The translations under genes were made by a program, and so were the position numbers. Positions 52,367-63,263 of a stretch of DNA of 64,000 nucleotides are shown here, in pieces; the first letter of the stretch is position 1, and every line of letters begins with the position of its first letter. The DNA is from Sandaracinobacter neustonicus (GTDB lineage Bacteria > Pseudomonadota > Alphaproteobacteria > Sphingomonadales > Sphingomonadaceae), in NCBI RefSeq assembly GCF_006385875.1, contig NZ_VFSU01000010.1, positions 23,533 to 87,532 of the forward strand, read 5' to 3'. The notes under the pieces are model-generated. The model ran no database searches, was not told the DNA's origin, and saw only the letters and a list, made by a program, of their open reading frames with translations.

Positions 52367-53737
52367 ATGGCGAAACCGCAGCTCCGTTATGTGTGCCAGT
52401 CCTGTGGCAGTGTGGCCCCGAAATGGATGGGCCAGTGCCCCGATTGCGGGGAATGGAACACGCTCCAGCAAGAGGCTACCGCCAGCGTCACTCCGTTCGC
52501 GCAGAAGCACAGTTTGAAGGCAGGCGGGCGGGTGTTGCAGATGCAGCCGCTGGATGCGTTGATCGAACTGCCCAAGCGCCTGCCCACCGGCTTTGCCGAG
52601 CTGGACCGGGCGCTGGGCGGCGGGCTGGTGCCCGGCTCGGCCGTGCTGATCGGCGGCGATCCGGGCATCGGCAAGTCCACACTTTTGTTGCAGGCGGCCG
52701 GGCGGATGGCGCGGGCCGGGCACAAAGTGGCCTATGTTTCGGGTGAGGAGGCTGCGGATCAGGTGCGGCTTCGGGCGCGGCGGCTGGGGCTTTCGGATGC
52801 GCCGGTGCAGCTGGCGGCGGCGACCTCCGTGCGCGATATCCTCACCACGCTGTCCGCAGGCGACGCGCCGACGCTGCTGGTGATCGATTCCATCCAGACG
52901 ATGCACTCCGATCAGCTGGAGGGCGCGCCCGGCACCGTCAGTCAGGTGCGGGCGGCGTCGCTTGAACTCATCAGCTGGGCGAAAACATCCGGCACGGCGC
53001 TGATTCTGGTGGGCCATGTCACCAAAGACGGCCAGATCGCCGGGCCGCGCGTGCTCGAACATATGGTCGATGCCGTGCTCTATTTCGAAGGGGAGGGGCG
53101 GCACCAGTATCGCGTGCTGCGCGCGGTGAAGAACCGCTTTGGCGGCACAGACGAGATCGGCGTGTTCGCCATGGAATCCGACGGGCTGGCCGAGGTGCTG
53201 AACCCCTCCAGCCTGTTCCTGACGCAGCGCGACAAGGCGGTTGCGGGCGCGGTGGTGTTCCCCGCGCTGGAGGGGACGCGCCCCGTGCTGGTGGAGTTGC
53301 AGGCGCTGACGGTGCGGCTGCCCAGTGGCGCGACCCCGCGCCGGGCGGTGGTGGGGTGGGATAGTTCCCGCCTTGCCATGATTTTGGCCGTGCTGGAGGC
53401 GCGCGCGGGCCTCGGCTTCGGCGGGGCGGAGGTGTATCTGAACGTCGCGGGGGGGATGCGCGTGGTCGATCCGGCGGCCGATCTGGCGGTGGCGGCGGCG
53501 CTGGTGTCTGCGTTGCTGGACCTGCCGGTGCCGGGCGACGCGCTGGCCTTTGGCGAAATCGCCCTGTCCGGCGAAGTGCGGCCGACGGCCCACCCGGCGC
53601 TGCGGTTGAAAGAGGCGGAGAAGCTGGGGTTTGCCCGCGCGCTGGTGCCGCCGGGCGTCTCTGGCGTGGGGGCTTTGAAGGTGTCACCCGTCGCATCCGT
53701 CGCGGCGCTCGTTGACCGGATCAAGTCCGGGGCTTAG
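52367..53737 (+). CDS. radA: DNA repair protein RadA
   Basis: A 456-residue RecA-like branch-migration ATPase for recombinational repair. The C4 zinc finger is YVCQSCGSVAPKWMGQCPDCG (about 7-27), Walker A is GGDPGIGKST, and the RadA-specific KNRFG motif is in AVKNRFGGTDEIGVF. A Lon-protease-like C-terminal domain follows (LNVAGGMRVVDPAADLAVAAAL). The protein is complete. It is followed 10 bp later by cvpA. Confidence 0.97.
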   Translation: MAKPQLRYVCQSCGSVAPKWMGQCPDCGEWNTLQQEATASVTPFAQKHSLKAGGRVLQMQPLDALIELPKRLPTGFAELDRALGGGLVPGSAVLIGGDPGIGKSTLLLQAAGRMARAGHKVAYVSGEEAADQVRLRARRLGLSDAPVQLAAATSVRDILTTLSAGDAPTLLVIDSIQTMHSDQLEGAPGTVSQVRAASLELISWAKTSGTALILVGHVTKDGQIAGPRVLEHMVDAVLYFEGEGRHQYRVLRAVKNRFGGTDEIGVFAMESDGLAEVLNPSSLFLTQRDKAVAGAVVFPALEGTRPVLVELQALTVRLPSGATPRRAVVGWDSSRLAMILAVLEARAGLGFGGAEVYLNVAGGMRVVDPAADLAVAAALVSALLDLPVPGDALAFGEIALSGEVRPTAHPALRLKEAEKLGFARALVPPGVSGVGALKVSPVASVAALVDRIKSGA

Positions 53738-53747
53738 GCGCGGGTTT

Positions 53748-54458
53748 ATGGATATCATTGATGGGTTCACCGGTTTCGATTGGGTCGTGGTCTCGCTGGT
53801 TGGGCTGCTGGCCATCGCGGGGCTTCTGCGCGGCTTCACGCAAGAGGCGCTGAGCCTTGCGGGCTGGATTTTGGGCATCGTCGTGGTGCGCTTTTTCCAC
53901 GAGCAGACAACGTTGTGGCTGGCCCCCCGCGTGGGCGGAGAGGCCTCCGGCGCGATCATCGCCTTCCTGTTGCTGTTCTTCGGCACCGTGATCGTCGCCC
54001 GCATGATCGCGGGTGCCGCGGGCGGTTTCGCCAAGCGCAGTGCGCTGGGGCCGATGGACCGGGTGCTGGGCCTTGGCTTCGGCGCGCTGAAGGGGCTGAT
54101 CCTCGGCTCGGTGATCTTCCTGCTGACGCAGTTCGCCACCGGCCTGTTTGATCCCGATCAGCAGCCGCCGGAATGGCTGGCAGAGAGCAAGACCGCGCCG
54201 CTGCTCAGCCTCAGCGCCCATGCCATGGTGGGGTGGGTGAACGAGTTTCAGGACGACAAGCCCGAAGGCAAGGTGCTGACGCTGCCGCCCGGCATGGTGC
54301 CGCCGCCGGGCGTGCTGCCGCCGGGCCACCCGCAACTCGGGCCGCAACAGGGCGCGCCCGCCAATCCGGGCGACCGGGGCTACAGCAATGACGACCGCCG
54401 TGCGCTGGACGAGCTGCTGGACGAAGGCGCGAAGTCGGGCGATCAGGTCGAAATCTGA
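53748..54458 (+). CDS. cvpA: CvpA family membrane protein
   Basis: A 236-residue inner-membrane protein of the CvpA family. Four membrane segments lie in residues 8-125, with GFTGFDWVVVSLVGLLAIAGLLRGFTQEALSLAGWI and FGALKGLILGSVIFLL as typical parts. A Pro/Gly-rich cytoplasmic tail follows (LPPGMVPPPGVLPPGHPQLG). The role of CvpA is uncertain; links to envelope stress have been described. Its stop overlaps the cysS start (TGATG). Confidence 0.9.
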   Translation: MDIIDGFTGFDWVVVSLVGLLAIAGLLRGFTQEALSLAGWILGIVVVRFFHEQTTLWLAPRVGGEASGAIIAFLLLFFGTVIVARMIAGAAGGFAKRSALGPMDRVLGLGFGALKGLILGSVIFLLTQFATGLFDPDQQPPEWLAESKTAPLLSLSAHAMVGWVNEFQDDKPEGKVLTLPPGMVPPPGVLPPGHPQLGPQQGAPANPGDRGYSNDDRRALDELLDEGAKSGDQVEI

Positions 54459-55753
54459 TGCAGTTGCAGTTGTATGATACGCTGAGCCGGGCGAAGAAGC
54501 CGGTTCGCACCCCCGAACCGGGCAAGCCGATTACCCTCTATGTCTGCGGCCCCACGGTTTACGGCCGCGCCCATATCGGCAACGCCCGGCCCGCCGTGGT
54601 GTTCGACACGCTCTATCGCCTGTTGCGGCAGCTGCACGGGCCGGAAAATGTGCGTTACGCGCGCAACATCACCGATATCGACGACAAGATCATGGCGAAG
54701 GCGGTGGCGGAGAACCGCACGCCGCAAGCTGTCGCGGCTGAGTTCGAAGCGCATTATTTCGCCGACATGGCGGCGCTCGGCTGCCTGAAGCCGGATTTCA
54801 ACCCGCGCGCCACCGAGCATATCGCGGGTGAGTTCGGCATGATCGCCATGATCGAGGCGCTGGTCGCGCGCGGACATGCCTATGAAGCGAATGGCCATGT
54901 GTTGTTCGAAATCGCCAAATTCCCCGGCTACGGCGAACTATCCAAGCGCCCGATGGACGAGATGATCGCCGGCGCGCGGGTGGAAGTGGCCCCCTATAAG
55001 CGCGCGCCCGGCGATTTCGTGCTGTGGAAACCCTCCAGCGAAGATCAGCCCGGTTGGGAATCTCCGTGGGGCCGGGGCCGCCCCGGCTGGCATATCGAAT
55101 GCTCGGCGATGATCCGCAGCGTGCTGGAAACCGACACCATCGACATCCACGGCGGCGGGCTGGACCTGCAATTCCCCCACCATGAAAATGAGCGCGCGCA
55201 AAGCTGCTGCGCCCATGGCGGTGCGGAACTGGCGCGCATCTGGATGCACAATGGTTTCCTGACGATGGGCGAAACCAAGATGTCCAAATCGCTGGGCAAT
55301 ATCATCACGCCGGGCGAACTGCTGGAGGCGGGCTGGCCGGGCGAAGTGCTGCGGCTGGCGCTGCTCTCCGCGCACTACCGCCAGCCGCTGCAATGGACGG
55401 ACGCGCTGCTGGAGCAAAGCCGCGCCAAGCTGGATCGGCTCTATCGCCGAAAGGCGGATGGCGAAACCGGCGCGGCAGATGCATCCGCGCTGCTCGACGA
55501 TCTGAACACGCCCGAAGCGCTGGCCGTATTCCCGGATGGGGCCGGGCTGCTGGGCTTCGGCAAGGCCGATCCCGCGACATGGTTCGCTGGCGGGGCCGAT
55601 GCAGCGGCAATCGAAACCGATCTCGCCCGTTACCGCGAAGCCCGCGCCGGGAAGGACTGGGCGGCGGCGGACTCCATCCGCGACGCGCTGAAAGCGCAGG
55701 GCATCGAAATCTCCGTCGCGAAAGACGGCACCACAAGCTGGCGGAAGGCCTGA
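54458..55753 (+). CDS. cysS: Cysteinyl-tRNA synthetase
   Basis: A 431-residue class I synthetase. The HIGH-type motif is GPTVYGRAHIGNAR and KMSKS is seen as ETKMSKSLGNI. Zinc ligands are near YVCGPTV, HIECSAM and HHENERAQS. It is slightly shorter than many bacterial CysS, mainly in the C-terminal helical part, but ends normally with an ADSIRDALKAQGIEI block. It is translationally coupled to cvpA and followed 3 bp later by a PhnA-like gene. Confidence 0.97.
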   Translation: MQLQLYDTLSRAKKPVRTPEPGKPITLYVCGPTVYGRAHIGNARPAVVFDTLYRLLRQLHGPENVRYARNITDIDDKIMAKAVAENRTPQAVAAEFEAHYFADMAALGCLKPDFNPRATEHIAGEFGMIAMIEALVARGHAYEANGHVLFEIAKFPGYGELSKRPMDEMIAGARVEVAPYKRAPGDFVLWKPSSEDQPGWESPWGRGRPGWHIECSAMIRSVLETDTIDIHGGGLDLQFPHHENERAQSCCAHGGAELARIWMHNGFLTMGETKMSKSLGNIITPGELLEAGWPGEVLRLALLSAHYRQPLQWTDALLEQSRAKLDRLYRRKADGETGAADASALLDDLNTPEALAVFPDGAGLLGFGKADPATWFAGGADAAAIETDLARYREARAGKDWAAADSIRDALKAQGIEISVAKDGTTSWRKA

Positions 55754-55756
55754 CCC

Positions 55757-56053
55757 ATGTCTGACGACGAATATATCTATGACGAAGCCAGCGGCGAATG
55801 GCTGCCTGCCTCTGAAGTGGCGGCGAAGGCGGCTGCGGCCGTCGAGGTGCGCGATGCCGTCGGCAATTTGCTGGCCGATGGCGACAGCGTCTCTCTGGTG
55901 AAGGATCTGAAGGTGAAGGGCGCGGGGCAGACGCTGAAGGTCGGCACCGTGATCCGCTCCATCCGGTTAACCGGCGACCCGCAGGAGATCGACTGCCGCT
56001 TCGATGGCATCAAGGGCCTCGTGCTGCGCGCCGAATTCGTGAAAAAACGCTGA
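55757..56053 (+). CDS. PhnA-domain protein
   Basis: A 98-residue protein. The C-terminal domain VEVRDAVGNLLADGDSVSLVKDLKVKGAGQTLKVGTVIRSIRLTGDPQEIDCR is the PhnA C-terminal SH3-like domain. The N-terminal zinc ribbon of classical PhnA (two CxxC pairs) is absent; instead there is an acidic YIYDEASGEWLPASE segment. The alkylphosphonate label attached to this family is historical and does not imply phosphonate metabolism here. Confidence 0.9.
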   Translation: MSDDEYIYDEASGEWLPASEVAAKAAAAVEVRDAVGNLLADGDSVSLVKDLKVKGAGQTLKVGTVIRSIRLTGDPQEIDCRFDGIKGLVLRAEFVKKR

Positions 56054-56066
56054 GGGAGAGCGTGTG

Positions 56067-56834
56067 ATGAAGGCTTGCCACATCCTGCTGACCACTCTGC
56101 TGCTCGCCGCCCCGGCGATGGCGCAGACAGCCCCGCTCGCCTCCGCGCCGCGCGCCAGCGCCCCCTTGCAGGCCGAACCGGAGCTGCCCGCGACGGACCT
56201 GCTGCTGCGCTATGAAAGCCCGGCGCTCAGCTTCCGCTGGTCGCTCGCGCCCGAAGCCGCGCTGGAACCCGCGCTCGTCACGCAGATGCGCACCGAAGCG
56301 CTGGCGGACCGGCAAAAGACCATTCGCGAGGCAGACGAAGCATTCAAAGCCGCCGCGGGCGGCCGCCAGTATCAGACGCAGTGGCTGGAACGCTGGAAGC
56401 CGCAGGCCGAAACCGATCAGTTGCTGGCGCTTTCGGCGCAGCAATACAGCTTCACCGGCGGCGCGCATGGCAATCTGCTGATGCGCGGGGTGATCTGGGA
56501 TCGCGGCGCGGGCCGCCGCATCAGCTTCGGCGAGCTGTTCAAGGACGAAAAGGCGGCGATGGCGGCGCTGAAGCCCGCCTTCTGCAAGGCACTGGACGCC
56601 GAGCGCGCGGACCGGCGGCAGGGCCAAAAGCTGGAAGGCTTCACCGATTGCCCCGATCCGTCTGCCTATCCCATCCTGCCAGTAGGCGACGGCCGCATCG
56701 GCAGCTTCCTCATCCTCGTCCCGCCCTATGAAGCCGGGCCATGGGCCGAGGGCGTGTATGAAATCACGGTCGATGCGGACCCATTCACGGCTTTTGTGCT
56801 GCCGCGCTATCTCCCGGCCTTTACCCGGCCCTGA
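56067..56834 (+). CDS. Exported DUF3298-domain protein
   Basis: A 255-residue periplasmic protein. A signal peptide ends at APAMAQT (about residue 20). The DUF4163-like first half (YESPALSFRWSLAPEA) leads to a DUF3298 domain whose hallmark is QYSFTGGAHGNLLMRGVIWDRGAGRRISFGELF, ending in a GPWAEGVYEITV strand. The family includes RsiV-type anti-sigma ectodomains and PdaC modules, but no membrane or enzymatic part is present. The ATG at 56067 has a GGGAGAG site. Confidence 0.85.
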   Translation: MKACHILLTTLLLAAPAMAQTAPLASAPRASAPLQAEPELPATDLLLRYESPALSFRWSLAPEAALEPALVTQMRTEALADRQKTIREADEAFKAAAGGRQYQTQWLERWKPQAETDQLLALSAQQYSFTGGAHGNLLMRGVIWDRGAGRRISFGELFKDEKAAMAALKPAFCKALDAERADRRQGQKLEGFTDCPDPSAYPILPVGDGRIGSFLILVPPYEAGPWAEGVYEITVDADPFTAFVLPRYLPAFTRP

Positions 56835-56855
56835 ACCGCTTCCTATAAGCGGGCG

Positions 56856-57305
56856 ATGGATGCGCCCCTTTACAATGCCGAAATCCTCCGGCTCGCGGCC
56901 TCCATTCCGCATGCCGGGCGGCTGACAGCGCCGCAGGCCAGCGCGCAGCGCAGCTCGCCGATCTGCGGCAGCCGCGTCACCGTCGATCTCGCGCTGGATG
57001 CCGAAGGCCGGGTTTCCGCCTTCGGGCAGGAGGTGCGCGCCTGCGCGCTGGGGCAGGCCTCTGCCTCCATATTGGGCCGCCACATCCTTGGCGAAACCGC
57101 GCAGTCGCTGGCCGAAGCGCGCGATCTGCTGAAGGGCTGGCTGAAGGGGGAGGGCGATCTGCCCGCGCCTCTGGCCGAACGCTTCCCCGAACTGGCGCTG
57201 CTGCACCCCGCGCGCGCGCATCCGGGGCGGCACCCCTCTATCCTGCTCGCCTTCGAAGCCTCAGCAGCCGCTGCGGCCGAAGCCACGCAACCCGTGGCTG
57301 TCTGA
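56856..57305 (+). CDS. Iron-sulfur cluster scaffold-like protein (IscU/SufU type)
   Basis: A 149-residue IscU-fold protein. SSPICGSRVTVDLALDAEGRVSAFGQEVRACALGQASASILG gives two of the three scaffold cysteines (CGS and CALGQAS). The third position, usually a cysteine in an RxxC context near the end, falls in ARAHPGRHPSILLAF and is not a cysteine. Cluster assembly on it is therefore doubtful without another ligand. It lies 1 bp before the antiporter gene, so the two are co-translated. Confidence 0.8.
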   Translation: MDAPLYNAEILRLAASIPHAGRLTAPQASAQRSSPICGSRVTVDLALDAEGRVSAFGQEVRACALGQASASILGRHILGETAQSLAEARDLLKGWLKGEGDLPAPLAERFPELALLHPARAHPGRHPSILLAFEASAAAAAEATQPVAV

Positions 57306-57306
57306 C

Positions 57307-59662
<2,356 letters not shown>

Positions 59663-59716
59663 TTTCGCTGTTCATTTCAAGCCACTTAACCCGTTTTACC
59701 ACAAGCGAGGACGCAC

Positions 59717-61129
59717 ATGGGAACCAAGCCGAGCGATATCATGAAGCAGATCAAGGAGAAGGAGATCGAGTGGATCGATCTGCGCTTCACTGATCCGAAG
59801 GGCAAGTGGCAGCACCTCACGATGGCCAAGCGCGTCATCGATGAAGACAATCTGGAAGAAGGCTTCATGTTCGACGGCTCGTCGATCGCCGGCTGGAAGG
59901 CGATCAACGAATCCGACATGATCCTGAAGCCCGATCTGGACGCCTTCTACATCGATCCGTTCAGCGCCACCCCGATGGGCGTGCTGTTCTGCGACGTGGT
60001 GGAACCCTCCACCGGCGAACTCTATGCCCGCGATCCGCGCTCCACTGCGAAGCGCGCCGAAGCCTACCTCAAGGGCACCGGCATCGGCGACACCGCGTTC
60101 ATCGGCCCGGAAGCCGAATTCTTCATGTTCGACGATGTGAAGTTCGGCCAGTCCTACAACGGCAGCTTCGTCAGCTTCGATGACATCGAACTGCCGACCA
60201 ACACCGGCCGCACCTATGAGGAAGGCAACCTCGGCCACCGTCCGCGCGCCAAGGGCGGCTATTTCCCCGTGGCTCCGGTGGATTCCGCCACCGACATCCG
60301 CGCCGAAATGGTGCAGACCATGCTGGACATGGGCCTGCCGTGCGACAAGCATCACCATGAAGTCGCCGCCGCCCAGCACGAACTGGGTCTGGAATTCGGC
60401 ACGCTGGTGCAAACCGCAGACCGGATGCAGATCTACAAGTACGTCGTGCACATGGTCGCCCAGGCCTATGGCAAGACGGCGACCTTCATGCCCAAGCCGA
60501 TCAAGGAAGATAATGGCTCGGGCATGCACACCCATCTTTCGATCTGGAACAAGGGCAAGCCCCTGTTCGCGGGCGAAGGCTATGCCGGCCTCTCTGAAAT
60601 GGCGCTGTATTTCATCGGCGGCATCATCAAGCATGCCAAGGCCTGCAACGCCTTCACCAACCCCACCACCAACAGCTACAAGCGGCTGGTGCCGGGTTAT
60701 GAAGCGCCGGTGCTGCTGGCCTACTCCAGCCGCAACCGCTCGGCTTCGTGCCGGATTCCCTATGGCTCGGGCGCCAAGTCGCGCCGCGTCGAAGTGCGCT
60801 TCCCGGATGCCATGGCCAACCCCTATCTCTGCTATTCGGCGCTGCTGATGGCCGGGCTGGACGGGATCGAAAACAAGATCCACCCGGGTGCCGCGATGGA
60901 CAAGAACCTGTATGATCTGCCGCCGAAGGAACTGAAGAAGGTTCCGACCGTCTGCGGGTCTCTGCGGGAAGCTCTGACCGCGCTCGACAAGGGCCGGGCC
61001 GTGTTCACCAAGGGCGGCGTGTTCACCGACGACCAGATCGACAGCTATATCGAGCTGAAGATGGAAGATGTGGCGCGGTGGGAAATGACGCCGAGTCCGG
61101 TGGAATTTGACATGTATTACAGCTACTAA
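59717..61129 (+). CDS. glnA: Glutamine synthetase, type I
   Basis: A 470-residue GSI enzyme making glutamine from glutamate, ammonia and [41 protein letters not shown] and the glutamate-binding [16 protein letters not shown] segment are signatures. The adenylylation tyrosine lies in [10 protein letters not shown] near residue 400, so activity should be controlled by GlnE. It is 54 bp after glnB and read from the same sigma-54 promoter. Confidence 0.97.
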   Translation: MGTKPSDIMKQIKEKEIEWIDLRFTDPKGKWQHLTMAKRVIDEDNLEEGFMFDGSSIAGWKAINESDMILKPDLDAFYIDPFSATPMGVLFCDVVEPSTGELYARDPRSTAKRAEAYLKGTGIGDTAFIGPEAEFFMFDDVKFGQSYNGSFVSFDDIELPTNTGRTYEEGNLGHRPRAKGGYFPVAPVDSATDIRAEMVQTMLDMGLPCDKHHHEVAAAQHELGLEFGTLVQTADRMQIYKYVVHMVAQAYGKTATFMPKPIKEDNGSGMHTHLSIWNKGKPLFAGEGYAGLSEMALYFIGGIIKHAKACNAFTNPTTNSYKRLVPGYEAPVLLAYSSRNRSASCRIPYGSGAKSRRVEVRFPDAMANPYLCYSALLMAGLDGIENKIHPGAAMDKNLYDLPPKELKKVPTVCGSLREALTALDKGRAVFTKGGVFTDDQIDSYIELKMEDVARWEMTPSPVEFDMYYSY

Positions 61130-61207
61130 CCAAAATCATCTGTGGGTTGGTTCGGCGCGTTTCTGCTGTCGGTGCCAATGGCGCAGATATGAGGTTGCGA
61201 TGTGAAC

Positions 61208-61260
61208 AGGATTTGGGCTTCGTCGGAGTGACGAAGGACCGAAGATGAAGCCCAAATCCT
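61208..61260. repeat. 53-bp inverted repeat downstream of glnA
   Basis: AGGATTTGGGCTTC (61208-61221) pairs perfectly with GAAGCCCAAATCCT (61247-61260), with further pairing inward. CTTTGAAT follows, a weak T-tract. It may terminate glnA but is longer than most terminators. Confidence 0.75.
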
Positions 61261-61351
61261 CTTTGAATGAATCGCCGCGCGGGGTTTTTCGTGTTGGCAA
61301 GGAACAGGAACTGCCGTGATGCCGGGGCATCGCGGCAGTGTCCGTACGCAG

Positions 61352-61370
61352 CCAGCGCACCGAGCGCTGG
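61352..61370. repeat. Short hairpin CCAGCGC-ACCGA-GCGCTGG
   Basis: A perfect 7-bp stem between the two larger inverted repeats. Purpose unknown. Confidence 0.6.
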
Positions 61371-61397
61371 ATCGGGGCTGTAAACCACGCCTTCGGT

Positions 61398-61491
61398 GGG
61401 CAGGCAGGGAAAATCAACGTCGTCGCGCCGCTCGCCGGGGGGCAAAGCCCCGCCTACAGCGTCTGCCAACGCCGATTTTCCCTGCCTGCCC
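61398..61491. repeat. 94-bp palindromic element
   Basis: GGGCAGGCAGGGAAAATC (61398-61415) and GATTTTCCCTGCCTGCCC (61474-61491) form perfect 18-bp arms. Inside is a second hairpin with GGGGC-AAA-GCCCC at its heart. It could be a small mobile palindrome or a folded recombination site, and lies 42 bp from the truncated integrase. Confidence 0.75.
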
Positions 61492-61533
61492 CATCAAAAT
61501 GCCTTCCATTTATAAGTTCACGCCCTAGTCCTT

Positions 61534-62088
61534 TCAGGAAATCATCCTGGTCTTGGCAGCCGGCCACAGGTCATCGACCTTGAGGAAATCCACGAGACTC
61601 CGCATGTGTATCCGGCTGCTGGCCAGATCGCGCGGCAAACGCCCCTCCGCGGTTTCCGCAACATAGGCTTCGGGGAGCGGCTCCAGCTTCACCGGGTCGC
61701 ATCCCGTCGCAGGTTCGGCGGGCTTGCGCTGCAATCTATGTTTCTGTCCTGTGCTTCTGCGTCCGCTCTCGCGCTCCGACTGCACCGATTCCCCTCGGGA
61801 GATCGTGATCGGGACGTGTTTTGCCGGGGCTGGGGAGGCCGCCGAGGGCGTTTTCACGGGTTCGGCTACCCTGCACAGGCCGCCAGCTTCTCTCGCGCCT
61901 TCATCAACCACCGCGTCGGTTGCTTCGGTTAGGTCAGGAATGAGGCTTTTGGCTTCGGCTCGGTCCTTCGTCTCAAGGGTGATCCGCCATTCCCGCTTGC
62001 CGATGATGGGACGAAGCTTGTCAGGGACACGCCGCCGGAATTTGTAATATGCACTGCCTTTGGATGGAGCCTTCAGGCAGGCGCACAT
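61534..62088 (-). pseudogene. Tyrosine integrase, 5' fragment
   Basis: A 184-residue remnant. MCACLKAPSKGSAYYKFRRRVPDKLRPIIGKREWRITLETKDRAEAKSLI is the N-terminal DUF6538-type domain of phage-like integrases. EPLPEAYVAETAEGRLPRDLASSRIHMRSLVDFL begins the core-binding domain. The frame then stops, and the catalytic domain with the R-H-R-Y residues is absent both here and in the DNA downstream. The ATG at 62088 gives the family N-terminus. It cannot be active. Confidence 0.8.
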
Positions 62089-62183
62089 AGGACGCCCTTC
62101 GATCGCCACGCCTGTGGCAGTTGTGTGTAGAAAATTCCTATGATTTCAATGCGTTCTAAGCATTTAAGGTGCTTAGCTACACG

Positions 62184-62210
62184 TGGTGGCGGGGGCAGGA
62201 CTTGAAATCC
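62184..62210 (-). other. tRNA 3'-end-like sequence
   Basis: Read on the minus strand, 62206-62184 gives TTCAAGTCCTGCCCCCGCCA and ends CCA: a T-loop-like TTCAAGT, a stem half, an acceptor half and a terminal ACCA. No matching 5' half exists, so it is not a tRNA gene. It lies 96 bp upstream of the integrase fragment's start and looks like an attachment-site remnant. Confidence 0.45.
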
Positions 62211-62351
62211 GGCTCGCCAATTTATTGAAAACAATAAGTTATTTTTCCTGCACCGCGACAGGTGTGGAGCGCCTGTGTAGCAATGTGGAGACAGCCGCGT
62301 CAATCCGGGCCGGAGAGAGGGACTTGAATTCGTGGCAGATCGAGCGGGCTG

Positions 62352-62582
62352 TTAGCCGTAAATGTCGCGGTCGCGCTGCTGCGCCTCCCGCTCCGCTAAG
62401 CACCAAAGATCGACCAACGACAGGGGGCGGCGTCCCCTGTGTCGAACGATCCTAACCGCTCCCAAACCTTGGGCCTCCCAAGCCCGTGCTTTTTCATAGA
62501 CATCAAGGGCGGTGCCCCGGATTTCCTGAACGGGCTTGTAGTTGCGGAAGAAGGTCACTTTGAACTGCGGTCGGTCGAACAT
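62352..62582 (-). CDS. Small hypothetical protein
   Basis: A 76-residue protein starting MFDRPQFKVTFFRNYKPVQEIRGTALDVYEKARAWEAQG with a GAGGA site upstream of the ATG. It is rich in charged residues and ends in WCLAEREAQQRDRDIYG. No domain was recognised; the pattern suggests a small alpha-beta protein. It lies alone between remnants of mobile genes and may be element cargo. Confidence 0.6.
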   Translation of the reverse strand: MFDRPQFKVTFFRNYKPVQEIRGTALDVYEKARAWEAQGLGAVRIVRHRGRRPLSLVDLWCLAEREAQQRDRDIYG

Positions 62583-62888
62583 GGTCTTATCCTCTAGAAA
62601 CGGTGTGGGCAGCACCTTGCTCTCCCATCCAGAGAGTTGCCAGCGATCCACGCGCTAACCGTCACCAACGGCCCTGCGACCTGAAATCGGCATCCCCATG
62701 CGCGGGGGCAGTCCCACACGTTCCTGACGCCGTTTCCCCCATAGGGGGCGTGTCCCAGCCCAGCCCGCGCGGTGCCCGATTGGCCGGCGGCTTCCTAAGC
62801 CGTGGCTTTATCCCGGCGCGGCAGGGCAACTGTGTTGACATCACAGCGGGCAAGCTGCCGGAGGGCACTGCTTTCACACGGCAGGGGG
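62583..62888. other. 306-bp gap between the hypothetical gene and the methylase fragment
   Basis: A long open frame crosses it on the minus strand, but its translation is basic and low in sense-like pattern. It does not continue the methylase. Nothing is recognised apart from the leader of the gene at 62582. Confidence 0.4.
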
Positions 62889-63218
62889 CTATCGTGCTCC
62901 GTATCGGAACCGTTCCTTTTCGGAAAGCCAGTCGAAGTAGTCCAGCGCTTGCTTGGTGGCGGATAGCAGATCGCGCCCGGCCGACTTGTGTTCGATGATA
63001 AGCGTGCCGGGCCAATACAGGTCTATGAAGCCGCGCTTGGTTGCGTCGAGCTGCTGCACGCGCTTCTCGAACGTGGTGACTCGGCGGCTATCCAAGCCGA
63101 AGATGTCGAAGAAGTCGATCCAGAAGCGCTGCGACTGCGACCGCTCGTCCTTGTCGTCTGCATGTTCGCGGGCGAACTTCGCAGCGCGTGCCCTGACTTC
63201 GTTCCAACTGAGACGCAT
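62889..63218 (-). pseudogene. MmeI-like type IIL restriction-methylase, 5' fragment
   Basis: A 109-residue fragment. MRLSWNEVRARAAKFAREHADDKDERSQSQRFWIDFFDIFG, then GFIDLYWPGTLIIEHKSAGRDLLSATKQALDYFDWL, matches the N-terminal endonuclease-like part of large class I SAM-dependent DNA methyltransferases, which are normally around 900 residues or more. The PD-(D/E)xK-like acids and lysine (FIDLYWPG and IEHKSAG) are kept. The frame then ends in RYGAR, and no methylase motif follows in any frame. It is a truncated remnant unless the stub is used alone. Confidence 0.75.
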
Positions 63219-63263
63219 GACTACCCCTTCGGCAGGCAGCGTAGCGACGGCTGACAGCAGACG

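Larger units (their letters stand above)
61130..61533. other. 404-bp intergenic region with nested palindromes
   Basis: No gene is recognised between glnA and the truncated integrase. Three inverted repeats are present at 61208-61260, 61352-61370 and 61398-61491. The region probably marks the join between chromosome and a decayed island. Confidence 0.6.
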
